Numbered from the stretch's first letter, positions 1-6,146 are shown. The stretch: DNA of 6,757 bases from Flavobacterium sp. UBA807 (GCA_002296885.1 DBIH01000226.1:1-6757); one strand, 5' to 3'. Program-made: numbers and translations. The notes: generated from the letters alone by a model not told the origin.

Positions 1-1935
1 CCAACACCAACCCCATTGAATATTTGTGATGCTGATGCAAATCCGAATAATCAATACACTCAATTTGACTTAACTGTTAAAAATAACGAAATCACCGGCG
101 GATTATCAGGCTTGACAGTTACTTATTATCCGAGCTATCCGGTAACTGCTTCGAGCGTGCCAATTCCGAATCCAACAACCTATACGAATATACTTCCGGC
201 GGTCCAGACCTTGGGTGTGATGATTACCAGTACGCAGGGCTGCATAAGCTATACTTCATTAGACATTAGGGTATTGCCTATCCCAACACCAAACATCAAC
301 GGAATTAGGCCATTGACACCAAAATGTGATGTGAATAATCCTGGGGATATGATGGAAATATTTGACTTAACGGTCAATGCAGCTAATATTATTAATGGAG
401 ACCCAACATTGGTATTGCACTACTATCCGACACAGGCGGATGCAATTGCAGGCACGAATCAAATTACCACTCCTACTGCAGCTCTTGTTGGTCAAAATGT
501 TTGGATTAGAGTCGAGAATAACAGAATCGATTATCTTGGACACAATTGCTATGTTTTGGTAGAACAGCCTCTAACCGTTTATCCATTACCGACAACTTTA
601 CCTGCATCAACCATTCAGAATTGTGACGACGATACCGATGGATTTACCCAATTTAATTTAACGACAGCTACATCGAGCTTTTATCCAACTGCCGATTATA
701 CTGTCACCTATTATACATCTGCGGCAAACGCCCAGTCAGCAACCAATGCGATTCCGAATCCGACGACATACATCAACACATCAAATCCACAAATTATCTA
801 CATCAGAGTGGTTAATAATGTTACCGGATGCGTAAATTATGGTGGTCAGTTTACCATAACTGTTAATCCAAAACCAACGGCAACAGCTCCTGCTAATTAC
901 GGAACTTGTGATACTGACGGAACTAATGATGGCTTCTATACTTTGGACTTATCAACGTATGTCAGTGGAATAATTGGCACTCAGGTTGGTGTTACGACAA
1001 CCTTCTATAATACACAGACTGATGCGGTAAACGGTACAAATTCCATTACCGATTTGGTAAATTATCAGGCTTATACACATACCCTTTGGATTAGGGTTCA
1101 AAATGACACTACCGGTTGTTATCAATTGACTTCTTTTGAAATTACTGTCGAGCAATTGGCTGAGCCAAATATTACATCACCAAGTAATACCCTTTGTGTC
1201 GAATACGGAACAGATATTCTATTAAATCAATTGACGCTGAATAGTGGCATCACAAATCCGAATTACACTTTTGCATGGTCATTAGGCGGAACCCTAATTG
1301 CCGGAGCTACGAATTCAACTTATACAGTTGACACCAATGCTCCCGGAGATTATACTGTCGTCGCAACAAGTACGAGTTTATTAGGCTGCGTTTCGAATGT
1401 TTCAAATATCTTTTCAGTAATTCAGGCTGGTCCACCACAAGCAGCAGACCCTGCTTATACCGTTAGCAATGCTTTTGATGAAAATCAAACCATAACGATA
1501 AATGTTGTTGGGTATGGTGTTTATGAATATAGTTTAGATAATGGTCCTTTCCAAAGTAGCAATGTTTTTGAAAACGTCCCAATCATTAATGACACACATA
1601 CCATTACCGTAAGAGATGTAGAAGGTAATACAAGTTGCGGTCAAATTGAAATCAGCGGCATTCAGGTTATTAGTTACCCGCATTACTTTACACCAAACGG
1701 CGACGGTTATCACGATACCTGGAATGTGGTTGGATTGGAAAACCAACACAACGCCCGACTTTATATTTTTGACCGTTATGGCAAACTTCTGAAACAATTG
1801 AGTACTGATGGTAATGGTTGGGACGGAACCTACAATGGTCATTTACTCCCTGCAACTGATTATTGGTTTAAAGTAGAATACCTTGAGCAGTCAAAATGGA
1901 AGGAATTTAAATCGCACTTCTCGCTGAAAAGATAA
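1..1935 (+). CDS. T9SS type B sorting domain-containing repeat protein (5'-partial)
   Basis: C-terminal 644 residues of a large secreted or surface-anchored protein. The frame is open to the left edge, so the true start lies upstream; the TTG at 16 is not a convincing start. Residues about 9-390 hold four degenerate modules whose first Cys residues are at 9, 109, 208 and 303. Each runs Cys-Asp-x-[DN], a [FY]-D-L-[TS] strand, a TYY/HYY/TFY strand, often 'NPTTY', then '[IV]R(V)xN' and 'TGC', ending near 'PxPT'. Residues about 391-478 look Ig/PKD-like and about 480-558 resemble the SprB-type repeat ('YSLDNGPFQ...HTITVRD'). Residues 559-644 are a typical gliding-motility-associated C-terminal domain (CHU_C/TIGR04131 type) with F-TPNGDG-xxDTW at 563-573, IFDRYGK, WDGTYNG and a C-terminal Lys-Arg. 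In this family the domain directs outer-membrane export by the type IX secretion system. The modules suggest an adhesin-like role, but the ligand cannot be told from sequence. Confidence 0.93.
   Translation, partial: PTPTPLNICDADANPNNQYTQFDLTVKNNEITGGLSGLTVTYYPSYPVTASSVPIPNPTTYTNILPAVQTLGVMITSTQGCISYTSLDIRVLPIPTPNINGIRPLTPKCDVNNPGDMMEIFDLTVNAANIINGDPTLVLHYYPTQADAIAGTNQITTPTAALVGQNVWIRVENNRIDYLGHNCYVLVEQPLTVYPLPTTLPASTIQNCDDDTDGFTQFNLTTATSSFYPTADYTVTYYTSAANAQSATNAIPNPTTYINTSNPQIIYIRVVNNVTGCVNYGGQFTITVNPKPTATAPANYGTCDTDGTNDGFYTLDLSTYVSGIIGTQVGVTTTFYNTQTDAVNGTNSITDLVNYQAYTHTLWIRVQNDTTGCYQLTSFEITVEQLAEPNITSPSNTLCVEYGTDILLNQLTLNSGITNPNYTFAWSLGGTLIAGATNSTYTVDTNAPGDYTVVATSTSLLGCVSNVSNIFSVIQAGPPQAADPAYTVSNAFDENQTITINVVGYGVYEYSLDNGPFQSSNVFENVPIINDTHTITVRDVEGNTSCGQIEISGIQVISYPHYFTPNGDGYHDTWNVVGLENQHNARLYIFDRYGKLLKQLSTDGNGWDGTYNGHLLPATDYWFKVEYLEQSKWKEFKSHFSLKR
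25..1170 (+). repeat. Four degenerate tandem protein modules (about 285-300 bp each)
   Basis: The conserved Cys-Asp codons that open each module start at 25, 325, 622 and 907, giving periods of 300, 297 and 285 bp. Modules 3 and 4 have an acidic loop of the form CDxDxxxDG, module 1 a CDADANPNN version, and module 2 a weakened CDVNNPGD version. Similarity is at protein level; the DNA copies have diverged, so recent duplication is unlikely. The array probably continues left of the window. The acidic loops look like possible calcium sites, which is inference. Confidence 0.75.
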
Positions 1936-1940
1936 CAGCA

Positions 1941-1968
1941 GAATTTGCTATATTTGAACTGCAAATTC
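1941..1968. repeat. Perfect 8-bp inverted repeat around a -7 promoter element
   Basis: GAATTTGC (1941-1948) and GCAAATTC (1961-1968) are exact reverse complements separated by 12 bp. The spacer contains the TATATTTG promoter-like element. It could be an operator for the downstream lipid genes, or a stem-loop at the end of the upstream adhesin gene; no T-run follows, so an ordinary intrinsic terminator is less likely. Confidence 0.5.
1949..1956 (+). promoter_or_regulatory. Bacteroidota -7 promoter element TATATTTG
   Basis: Exact match to TAnnTTTG, 18 bp before the ATG at 1975. No TTG is present at the expected -33 distance (only CTG at 1924-1926), so this is a -7 element alone. It supports separate transcription of the lipid gene pair and argues for the ATG at 1975 over the in-frame TTG at 1945, which lies upstream of the element. 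Confidence 0.55.
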
Positions 1969-1974
1969 AACGTT

Positions 1975-3249
1975 ATGGAAGAGTACGGGAAAATCTTATT
2001 GATTGCCATGCCTTTTTTCCTCACACTAATTGTGATTGAAAAAGTATACGGCTATTTCAAAGGTATCAATCACGCGCCAATGATGGACAGTATTTCGAGC
2101 ATCAGCTCCGGAATGACCAATGCTGTCAAAGATGCGTTGGGTTTAAGTGTCGCGATTATTTCCTATGAATGGATGGTTACGCATTTGGCTATAATTCATA
2201 TCGAAGCAACAGTTGTAACCTACATTATCGCATTTTTCGTAATTGATTTTTATGGTTACTGGGGACATCGTTGGGCACATCAAATCAATTTCTTTTGGAA
2301 CAAACACGCCATTCATCACAGCAGCGAAGAATTCAATTTGGCCTGTGCACTGCGTCAGCCGATATCAAGTTTTGTAAATTTGTTTACCTTTCTATTACTG
2401 CCAGCGGCACTTCTGGGAGTTCCAGCAAAAGTGATTGCCATCTTGTTGCCTATACATCTGTTTTTGCAATTTTGGTACCACACGCGTTATATCGGAAAGC
2501 TTGGCTTTCTGGAAAAGTTTATGGTGACGCCTTCACATCACAGGGTGCATCATGCCATCAATCCGGAATATATGGATAAAAATCATGGTCAGATTTTTAT
2601 TTTTTGGGACAAATGGTTTGGCACCTTTCAGGAAGAATTAGATACTGTACCACCTGTTTTTGGAATAACCAGACCTGCACATACATGGAATTCTATCAAG
2701 ATTAATTTTCAACATTTGTGGCTTTTGATAAAAGATGCTTATCATGCTGAAAACTGGAAAGACAAATTCACCATCTGGTTTAAGCCGACAGGCTGGCGCC
2801 CGGAAGGTTTTGATAAAAAACATCCGATTGATAAAATTGACAATGTTTATAGTTTTGATAAATACGGACATCAACACTCACAGCTTTTGATGTATTGGTC
2901 ATTGGTGCAGTTATTCACAACCTTGGGATTGATTAGCTATCTGTTTGGTAACATCGGAACAATTGGCTTGCCAAATATTTTTGTTTATGGATTCTTTGTA
3001 TTCCTAACTGTTTACAGTTATACAGAATTGATGGACACCCGTAAATTTTCTGTTTTTTGGGAAGGTTTACGATTTATATTCTCGATGGGAATCCTATATT
3101 TTTATGGTGATTGGTTTGGAATGTCAAAGTTTTTGCCCTATTCAAATATGATGCTTATCGCCTACTTCTCCCTATCCTTATTGATGAGTTCGTATTTTGT
3201 TTTGGTCGAATTCAGAGCTAATCAAAAAACGTTTTCTTATGATAACTAG
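1975..3249 (+). CDS. Sterol desaturase/fatty acid hydroxylase family protein, AGMO-like
   Basis: Membrane di-iron oxygenase of the fatty acid hydroxylase superfamily, 424 residues. Membrane segments are visible near 8-25, 55-70, 78-96 and 132-165. The His clusters are complete: HRWAH (98-102), HAIHH (111-115) followed by SSEEFN, H169 in QFWYHT, and HHRVHH (188-193) followed by DKN and WDKWFGTF. From 98 to about 280 the order and spacing closely match human alkylglycerol monooxygenase (TMEM195) as I remember it, including ALRQ, TPSHHRVHH, the 'GIT-P' segment and 'GWRP'. After the domain come about four more membrane segments (306-324, 334-350, 362-378, 391-411), also as in AGMO, and the total length is close to the animal enzyme. 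AGMO uses tetrahydrobiopterin, iron and O2 to cleave the alkyl ether bond of alkylglycerols. Q103 follows the first His box where I recall Glu in AGMO. It overlaps the YhhN-type gene by 11 bp. An alternative is hydroxylation of another lipid. The superfamily call is near certain; the substrate is inferred. Confidence 0.9.
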   Translation: MEEYGKILLIAMPFFLTLIVIEKVYGYFKGINHAPMMDSISSISSGMTNAVKDALGLSVAIISYEWMVTHLAIIHIEATVVTYIIAFFVIDFYGYWGHRWAHQINFFWNKHAIHHSSEEFNLACALRQPISSFVNLFTFLLLPAALLGVPAKVIAILLPIHLFLQFWYHTRYIGKLGFLEKFMVTPSHHRVHHAINPEYMDKNHGQIFIFWDKWFGTFQEELDTVPPVFGITRPAHTWNSIKINFQHLWLLIKDAYHAENWKDKFTIWFKPTGWRPEGFDKKHPIDKIDNVYSFDKYGHQHSQLLMYWSLVQLFTTLGLISYLFGNIGTIGLPNIFVYGFFVFLTVYSYTELMDTRKFSVFWEGLRFIFSMGILYFYGDWFGMSKFLPYSNMMLIAYFSLSLLMSSYFVLVEFRANQKTFSYDN

Positions 3250-3940
3250 TCAGAGGCTGCTTCAGGGATTCTTTGTTTTTGGAATACTTTATTCAATCCT
3301 AATACTTACCGGATATGATACGCTGACATGGTATTTAAAACCATTTTTGCTTCCGTTTTTATTTTATGCTGTGGTAAAAAGCGAAGTATTTGAAACTAAA
3401 AAATGGCTGCTAATCGCGTTGCTTTTTTCCTGGTTTGGCGATTGTATTTTAATGTTTGCCGATAAGAGTGAAATGTATTTCATTTATGGATTGGTGGCTT
3501 TCCTTCTGGCACATGTGTTATTTATCATTCTTTTTTCAAGTCAGAAATCAGCAAACAAAAGCTTTAAGGAAAAGTTGTTTTGGGTAGGTTTTCTTGGTGC
3601 TACTATTTATTTAATCGGCATACTTTCGCTTTTAATTCCAAGTTTAGGCGATTTAAAATTCCCTGTAACTGCCTATGCCTTAATCATAACAATTATGCTG
3701 AAAACCGCTTTGAAGGGAACTTTCGATTGGGGAGGAAATTCAAAATACACCGTAATGATTGGCGCGGCTTTCTTTGTAACTTCAGATAGTATTTTGGCGA
3801 TCAATAAATTCCATTCACCAATTCCGCTGGCCAATTTCTGGATAATGCTGACTTATCTGATTGCCCAGTTCAGCATTACCTATGGGATTTTAAAGCTGAA
3901 TCAAAAAAATAATTTAGGAGCACAGCATTTATCATCTTAA
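3239..3940 (+). CDS. YhhN/TMEM86 family membrane protein (lysoplasmalogenase-type)
   Basis: Polytopic membrane protein of 233 residues with about eight hydrophobic segments, the usual size for the YhhN/TMEM86 family. Family-type signatures in order are LKPFLLPF (33-40), SWFGDCILM with Asp68 (64-72), FLLAH with His92 (88-92), TAYALIITIMLKTAL (144-158) and GAAFFVTSDSILAINKF with Asp183 (175-191). Asp68 and Asp183 are the best candidates for catalytic residues (inference). TMEM86B and the Legionella YhhN protein hydrolyse the vinyl-ether bond of lysoplasmalogens, releasing an aldehyde and a glycerophospho-alcohol. The ATG at 3239 overlaps the 3' end of the AGMO-like gene by 11 bp, which suggests translational coupling. 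An in-frame TTG at 3197 would add 14 residues deep inside the preceding gene and is less likely. No own promoter is seen. The family call is strong; the substrate in this organism is unknown, and many bacterial members are untested. Confidence 0.9.
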   Translation: MITSQRLLQGFFVFGILYSILILTGYDTLTWYLKPFLLPFLFYAVVKSEVFETKKWLLIALLFSWFGDCILMFADKSEMYFIYGLVAFLLAHVLFIILFSSQKSANKSFKEKLFWVGFLGATIYLIGILSLLIPSLGDLKFPVTAYALIITIMLKTALKGTFDWGGNSKYTVMIGAAFFVTSDSILAINKFHSPIPLANFWIMLTYLIAQFSITYGILKLNQKNNLGAQHLSS

Positions 3941-3993
3941 GGATGTGCCGTCCCGCTGTCCGCTATACTTCGGTATCGCTCCCATCGGGGCTA
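3941..3993. repeat. GC-rich intergenic repeat-like element with TTCG hairpin
   Basis: These 53 bp directly after the YhhN-type stop are about 62% GC by my count, clearly richer than the AT-rich surroundings. They contain a stem-loop, 3962-3979: GC, a T/C mismatch, ATAC, a TTCG loop, then GTAT and GC. A short CCC-ATC-GGG stem follows at 3981-3989. The block ends with CATCGGGGCTA (3983-3993), which recurs at 4070-4080. A poly-T run (4007-4015) lies 13 bp further on, so the block might also help terminate the plus-strand unit. It resembles the 'CGCT...TCGGGGCTA' intergenic repeats I associate with Flavobacterium genomes, from memory only. Confidence 0.5.
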
Positions 3994-4034
3994 GAATTCA
4001 CGTTAGTTTTTTTTTAGAAAAAATAAAAATACCT

Positions 4035-4051
4035 GACTGCCACTGGCAGTC
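4035..4051 (-). terminator. Putative intrinsic terminator of the YeeE/YedE operon
   Basis: Perfect 7-bp stem GACTGCC / GGCAGTC (4035-4041 and 4045-4051) with a 3-nt loop. Read on the minus strand, it lies 57 bp past the stop at 4109 and is followed after four bases by a T-rich tract (complement of about 4016-4030). On the plus strand it is followed by CTCCTCTTA and would not terminate well. The small gap before the T-rich tract lowers confidence. Confidence 0.5.
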
Positions 4052-4069
4052 CTCCTCTTAATATCAAAT

Positions 4070-4080
4070 CATCGGGGCTA
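4070..4080. repeat. Second copy of 11-bp direct repeat CATCGGGGCTA
   Basis: Exact copy of 3983-3993, offset by 87 bp. It may mark the far end of one intergenic repeat unit (about 3941-4090) or be the end of a second, degraded unit. Confidence 0.5.
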
Positions 4081-4108
4081 TCTACTCCGTTTTGCTAAAT
4101 TCAGGAAT

Positions 4109-4522
4109 TTAATGCGGTAATTTGTCTTTTACAACTCCGTAAAGAAAAGTTCCAAAAAGCGCCCCAATCAATATTAGTCCCACGCTCATAAAACCTGCTC
4201 CGAGCATAATAAAAATTGGTCCCGGACAAGCACCAACCATTGCCCAGCCCAGCCCAAAAATAAGTCCGCCAATCCAATAGCGTGCGTTTCCTTTTTCCTT
4301 GTCCGGAATGGTTAGCAGATTACCATCAATGTCTTTGAGTTTATTTCTTTTTATGATTTGTATTCCTATGACTCCGGTAGCAATGGCTGTCATAATGATG
4401 CCATACATATGAAAGGATTGAAACTGGAACATTTCATAAATCCGATACCACGAAACCGCTTCCGCTTTAGTTAATACAATCCCGAAAACGAAACCAATAA
4501 GTAGATATTTAATATATTTCAT
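4109..4522 (-). CDS. YeeE/YedE-type transporter, C-terminal half (DUF6691-like)
   Basis: Small membrane protein of 137 residues with about four hydrophobic segments (5-19, 38-56, 82-100, 103-130). The GACPGP motif (97-102, Cys99) and the GGLIFGLGWAMVG lead-in are typical of the second half of YeeE/YedE proteins, annotated in split form as DUF6691 or PmpB-like. Full-length YeeE (TsuA) imports thiosulfate through a path lined by conserved cysteines, so this half probably supplies one of them. It begins 3 bp after the stop of the partner half at 4526 and must be co-transcribed with it. The ATG at 4522 gives an immediate membrane segment and normal family length. A hairpin at 4035-4051 probably ends the transcript. 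The substrate (thiosulfate, sulfide or polysulfide) is inferred from the family. Confidence 0.88.
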   Translation of the reverse strand: MKYIKYLLIGFVFGIVLTKAEAVSWYRIYEMFQFQSFHMYGIIMTAIATGVIGIQIIKRNKLKDIDGNLLTIPDKEKGNARYWIGGLIFGLGWAMVGACPGPIFIMLGAGFMSVGLILIGALFGTFLYGVVKDKLPH

Positions 4523-4525
4523 GGC

Positions 4526-5083
4526 TTAGAATAATAAAGGTAAAATAAAATGCGACATAATCAAACCGCCAATAAAGAAACCAATAACCGCTTTCAGCGA
4601 AGGCAGTTGCAGGTTACTCATTCCTGCAATTGCATGACCCGAAGTGCATCCACCGGCATAGCGTGAGCCAAAGCCAATCAGCAATCCTCCAACGAGTAAT
4701 ATGATAATCATCTTAGGCGATTCAAAAATTTGATTCCCAAAAAGTGCATCAGGCAATAACTTTCCGTTTGGAGCATCAATATGCATTGCTGCTAATTGCT
4801 CAATAGTTTTTGGATTAATATCAACATTGGAAGCATCACTCAAAAAATGAACCGCCACATAACCGCCAATCATTGCGCCGATTACAACGGCTAAATTCCA
4901 GCGCTGCGATTTCCAATCCCAATCAAAAAAGGGAACCTTTTTCCCAACACCTGTCATTGAGCATAATGAGCGCAAATTGGATGACATTCCAAATACTTTT
5001 CCGAAATAATTTAGGGTAAGCATAATCAAGGCTATCAGAAAGCCTGCAACCGACCAATGCCACGTGTGAGTAATAAATTCCAT
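4526..5083 (-). CDS. YeeE/YedE family transporter, N-terminal half
   Basis: Membrane protein of 185 residues, first gene of a two-gene operon. Hydrophobic segments lie near 10-28, 64-81, 124-140 and 163-184. Residues 144-150 read GGCTSGH (Cys146), the signature loop of YeeE/YedE sulfur-compound transporters; a second cysteine, Cys41, sits in 'LRSLCSM' and may match the first conserved Cys of full-length TsuA. A loop of about 40 residues at 82-122 lacks membrane character. Together with the downstream half it makes a complete YeeE-like unit, as in PmpA/PmpB-type pairs that often sit beside persulfide dioxygenase or rhodanese genes; none is present here. The start at 5083 is 14 bp downstream of a minus-strand TATTTTTG element. 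The family assignment is strong; the substrate is inferred. Confidence 0.9.
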   Translation of the reverse strand: MEFITHTWHWSVAGFLIALIMLTLNYFGKVFGMSSNLRSLCSMTGVGKKVPFFDWDWKSQRWNLAVVIGAMIGGYVAVHFLSDASNVDINPKTIEQLAAMHIDAPNGKLLPDALFGNQIFESPKMIIILLVGGLLIGFGSRYAGGCTSGHAIAGMSNLQLPSLKAVIGFFIGGLIMSHFILPLLF

Positions 5084-5097
5084 GCCGTGATTTTTTA

Positions 5098-5105
5098 CAA
5101 AAATA
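5098..5105 (-). promoter_or_regulatory. Bacteroidota -7 element for the YeeE/YedE operon
   Basis: On the minus strand this reads TATTTTTG, an exact TAnnTTTG match, with 14 bp to the ATG at 5083, implying a very short leader. No TTG occurs at the usual -33 distance. It is the exact reverse complement of the plus-strand element at 5131-5138. Confidence 0.5.
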
Positions 5106-5130
5106 GTAATATTAAATTATCGAAATGAAG

Positions 5131-5138
5131 TATTTTTG
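5131..5138 (+). promoter_or_regulatory. Bacteroidota -7 element for the DUF4199 gene
   Basis: TATTTTTG matches TAnnTTTG and lies 20 bp before the ATG at 5159, a spacing like that at 1975 and 6205. No -33 TTG is evident. The 25 bp between it and the minus-strand element include the palindrome TAATATTA (5107-5114). Confidence 0.5.
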
Positions 5139-5158
5139 AACTCAAATTATATCCTGTA

Positions 5159-5638
5159 ATGAAAAACTATTCGATAGAAATAAAATGGGCGCTCCGCTTC
5201 ACGCTGCTGACATTAGCCTGGGCAATTGGTGAGAAATTAATTGGGCTTCACGATAAATACATTGCCGATTACCTTTTATACAGTATGCTATTTGCAGTGC
5301 CTGCATTTCTGTTTTATTATTTGGCAATAGCCGAAAAGAAAAAGTTTGCTTATAATGGCAGTATGACCTTTAAACAAGGTTTTGTTACCGGAATTATTTT
5401 ATCAGCAATAATTGCTTTACTGAGTCCTATGGCGCAATATGTTATTTACAAGAGCATAACACCACATTTTTTTGAAAATCTAATCAGTTATAAAACAACA
5501 CATACCAGTATGTCTGCAAAGACTGCCGGAGAATTATTTAACCTTAAGTCATATATGATACAAAGCATATTTAATGCTTTGTCCTATGGAATGGTTACCG
5601 GAGCATTGGTTTCTTTGCTTCTTAAAAACAAAAAATAA
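5159..5638 (+). CDS. DUF4199 domain-containing membrane protein
   Basis: Integral membrane protein of 159 residues, near the full family length. Four hydrophobic segments are visible: about 11-29, 38-57, 73-97 and 132-155. Typical DUF4199 features are the basic stretch after segment 2 with 'GSMTFKQGFVTG' (67-78), where the F-x-x-G-F/G start to the third segment is conserved, and an amphipathic region (about 103-130) between segments 3 and 4. The family is common in Bacteroidota and has no established function. The gene is transcribed divergently from the YeeE/YedE operon and followed after 40 bp by the lipoprotein gene on the same strand, so the two may share a transcript. The ATG at 5159 fits the promoter position. 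Confidence 0.85.
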   Translation: MKNYSIEIKWALRFTLLTLAWAIGEKLIGLHDKYIADYLLYSMLFAVPAFLFYYLAIAEKKKFAYNGSMTFKQGFVTGIILSAIIALLSPMAQYVIYKSITPHFFENLISYKTTHTSMSAKTAGELFNLKSYMIQSIFNALSYGMVTGALVSLLLKNKK

Positions 5639-5678
5639 TTTAGCACGATTGTTGTAAGATCAAGGAAAAATATTTTAT

Positions 5679-6137
5679 ATGAAGACTACTGCCAAACTCA
5701 CTTTTTTTATTGCATTGATTTCTGCATTCACTTCATGCGTCAGCACAAAATCAACATTGAAAAATGTAGATGACACTGCACCTTTCCCAAAACTAACCAA
5801 AGACAACACTTTTGTTTTGACAGAATACAGCAAGGACAAAAAATATGGTTATGATGCAGATTATCCGGTGAATGTTTTTTACCAGAATGCTAAAGATGAA
5901 AACCTCAACGCTCAGCGTTATCTCAACGCTTTGGCTGGACCAAATGGAGAAAAAATTACCTTTACTAAAATTGAAAGCTGCTGTCCGTTTCCAACCAAAA
6001 GAGTTGAAATTGGCGCAGGATTCCTTGATGTTTATGAATTGATATGGCAGGGTCAGGAAAAGCCAATAAGACTTTATATAAACATCTATGAAAGAGGATA
6101 TTTGCTTGTCCCTGTTGGTCTTTCGATAAAAAAATAA
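5679..6137 (+). CDS. Small lipoprotein of unknown function upstream of kdsA
   Basis: Protein of 152 residues with a lipoprotein signal: basic N-terminus (Lys2, Lys6), hydrophobic stretch 7-17 and Cys20 in 'AFTSC', followed by Ser and Thr. The -3 Phe departs from the classical lipobox, but Bacteroidota tolerate this. The mature part has no motif I can tie to a function. It contains 'DNTFVLTEYSKDKKYGY', an adjacent cysteine pair at 101-102 (ESCCPFPTKR), and a beta-rich end with 'LDVYELIWQGQEKPIRLYINIYE'. The lipidated protein probably sits in the inner or outer membrane. The gene lies 40 bp after the DUF4199 gene and 67 bp before kdsA, which has its own promoter signal. I recall similar flavobacterial proteins being labelled 'KDO-8-phosphate aldolase', apparently by carry-over from the neighbour; nothing in the sequence supports such an activity. 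Confidence 0.82.
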   Translation: MKTTAKLTFFIALISAFTSCVSTKSTLKNVDDTAPFPKLTKDNTFVLTEYSKDKKYGYDADYPVNVFYQNAKDENLNAQRYLNALAGPNGEKITFTKIESCCPFPTKRVEIGAGFLDVYELIWQGQEKPIRLYINIYERGYLLVPVGLSIKK

Positions 6138-6146
6138 GTTAACGTT

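Noticed and set aside
16..18. TTG as the start of the adhesin gene
   Set aside because: The frame is open to the window edge, the position falls at a module boundary just before a conserved Cys-Asp, and there is no signal peptide. The gene is truncated by the window.
1534..1842. Antisense open frame within the adhesin C-terminal region
   Set aside because: It is opposite the well-recognised T9SS sorting domain and has no independent coding features.
1945..1974. N-terminal extension of the AGMO-like protein from the TTG at 1945
   Set aside because: The extension would begin upstream of the -7 element and overlap the inverted repeat. The ATG at 1975 fits the promoter spacing and leads directly into the first membrane segment.
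3197..3238. TTG start for the YhhN-type gene
   Set aside because: It would lie deep inside the previous gene and add a polar stretch before the first membrane segment. The ATG at 3239, with an 11-bp overlap, is the usual arrangement for coupled genes.
4097..4110. AAATTC-AG-GAATTT palindrome at the end of the minus-strand operon
   Set aside because: A 2-nt loop and an all-but AT stem make a stable hairpin unlikely, and no T-run follows on the minus strand. The hairpin at 4035-4051 is a better terminator.
5662..5666. AAGGA as a Shine-Dalgarno site for the lipoprotein gene
   Set aside because: It is 12 bp from the ATG, too far for good function, and Bacteroidota rarely use such sites.
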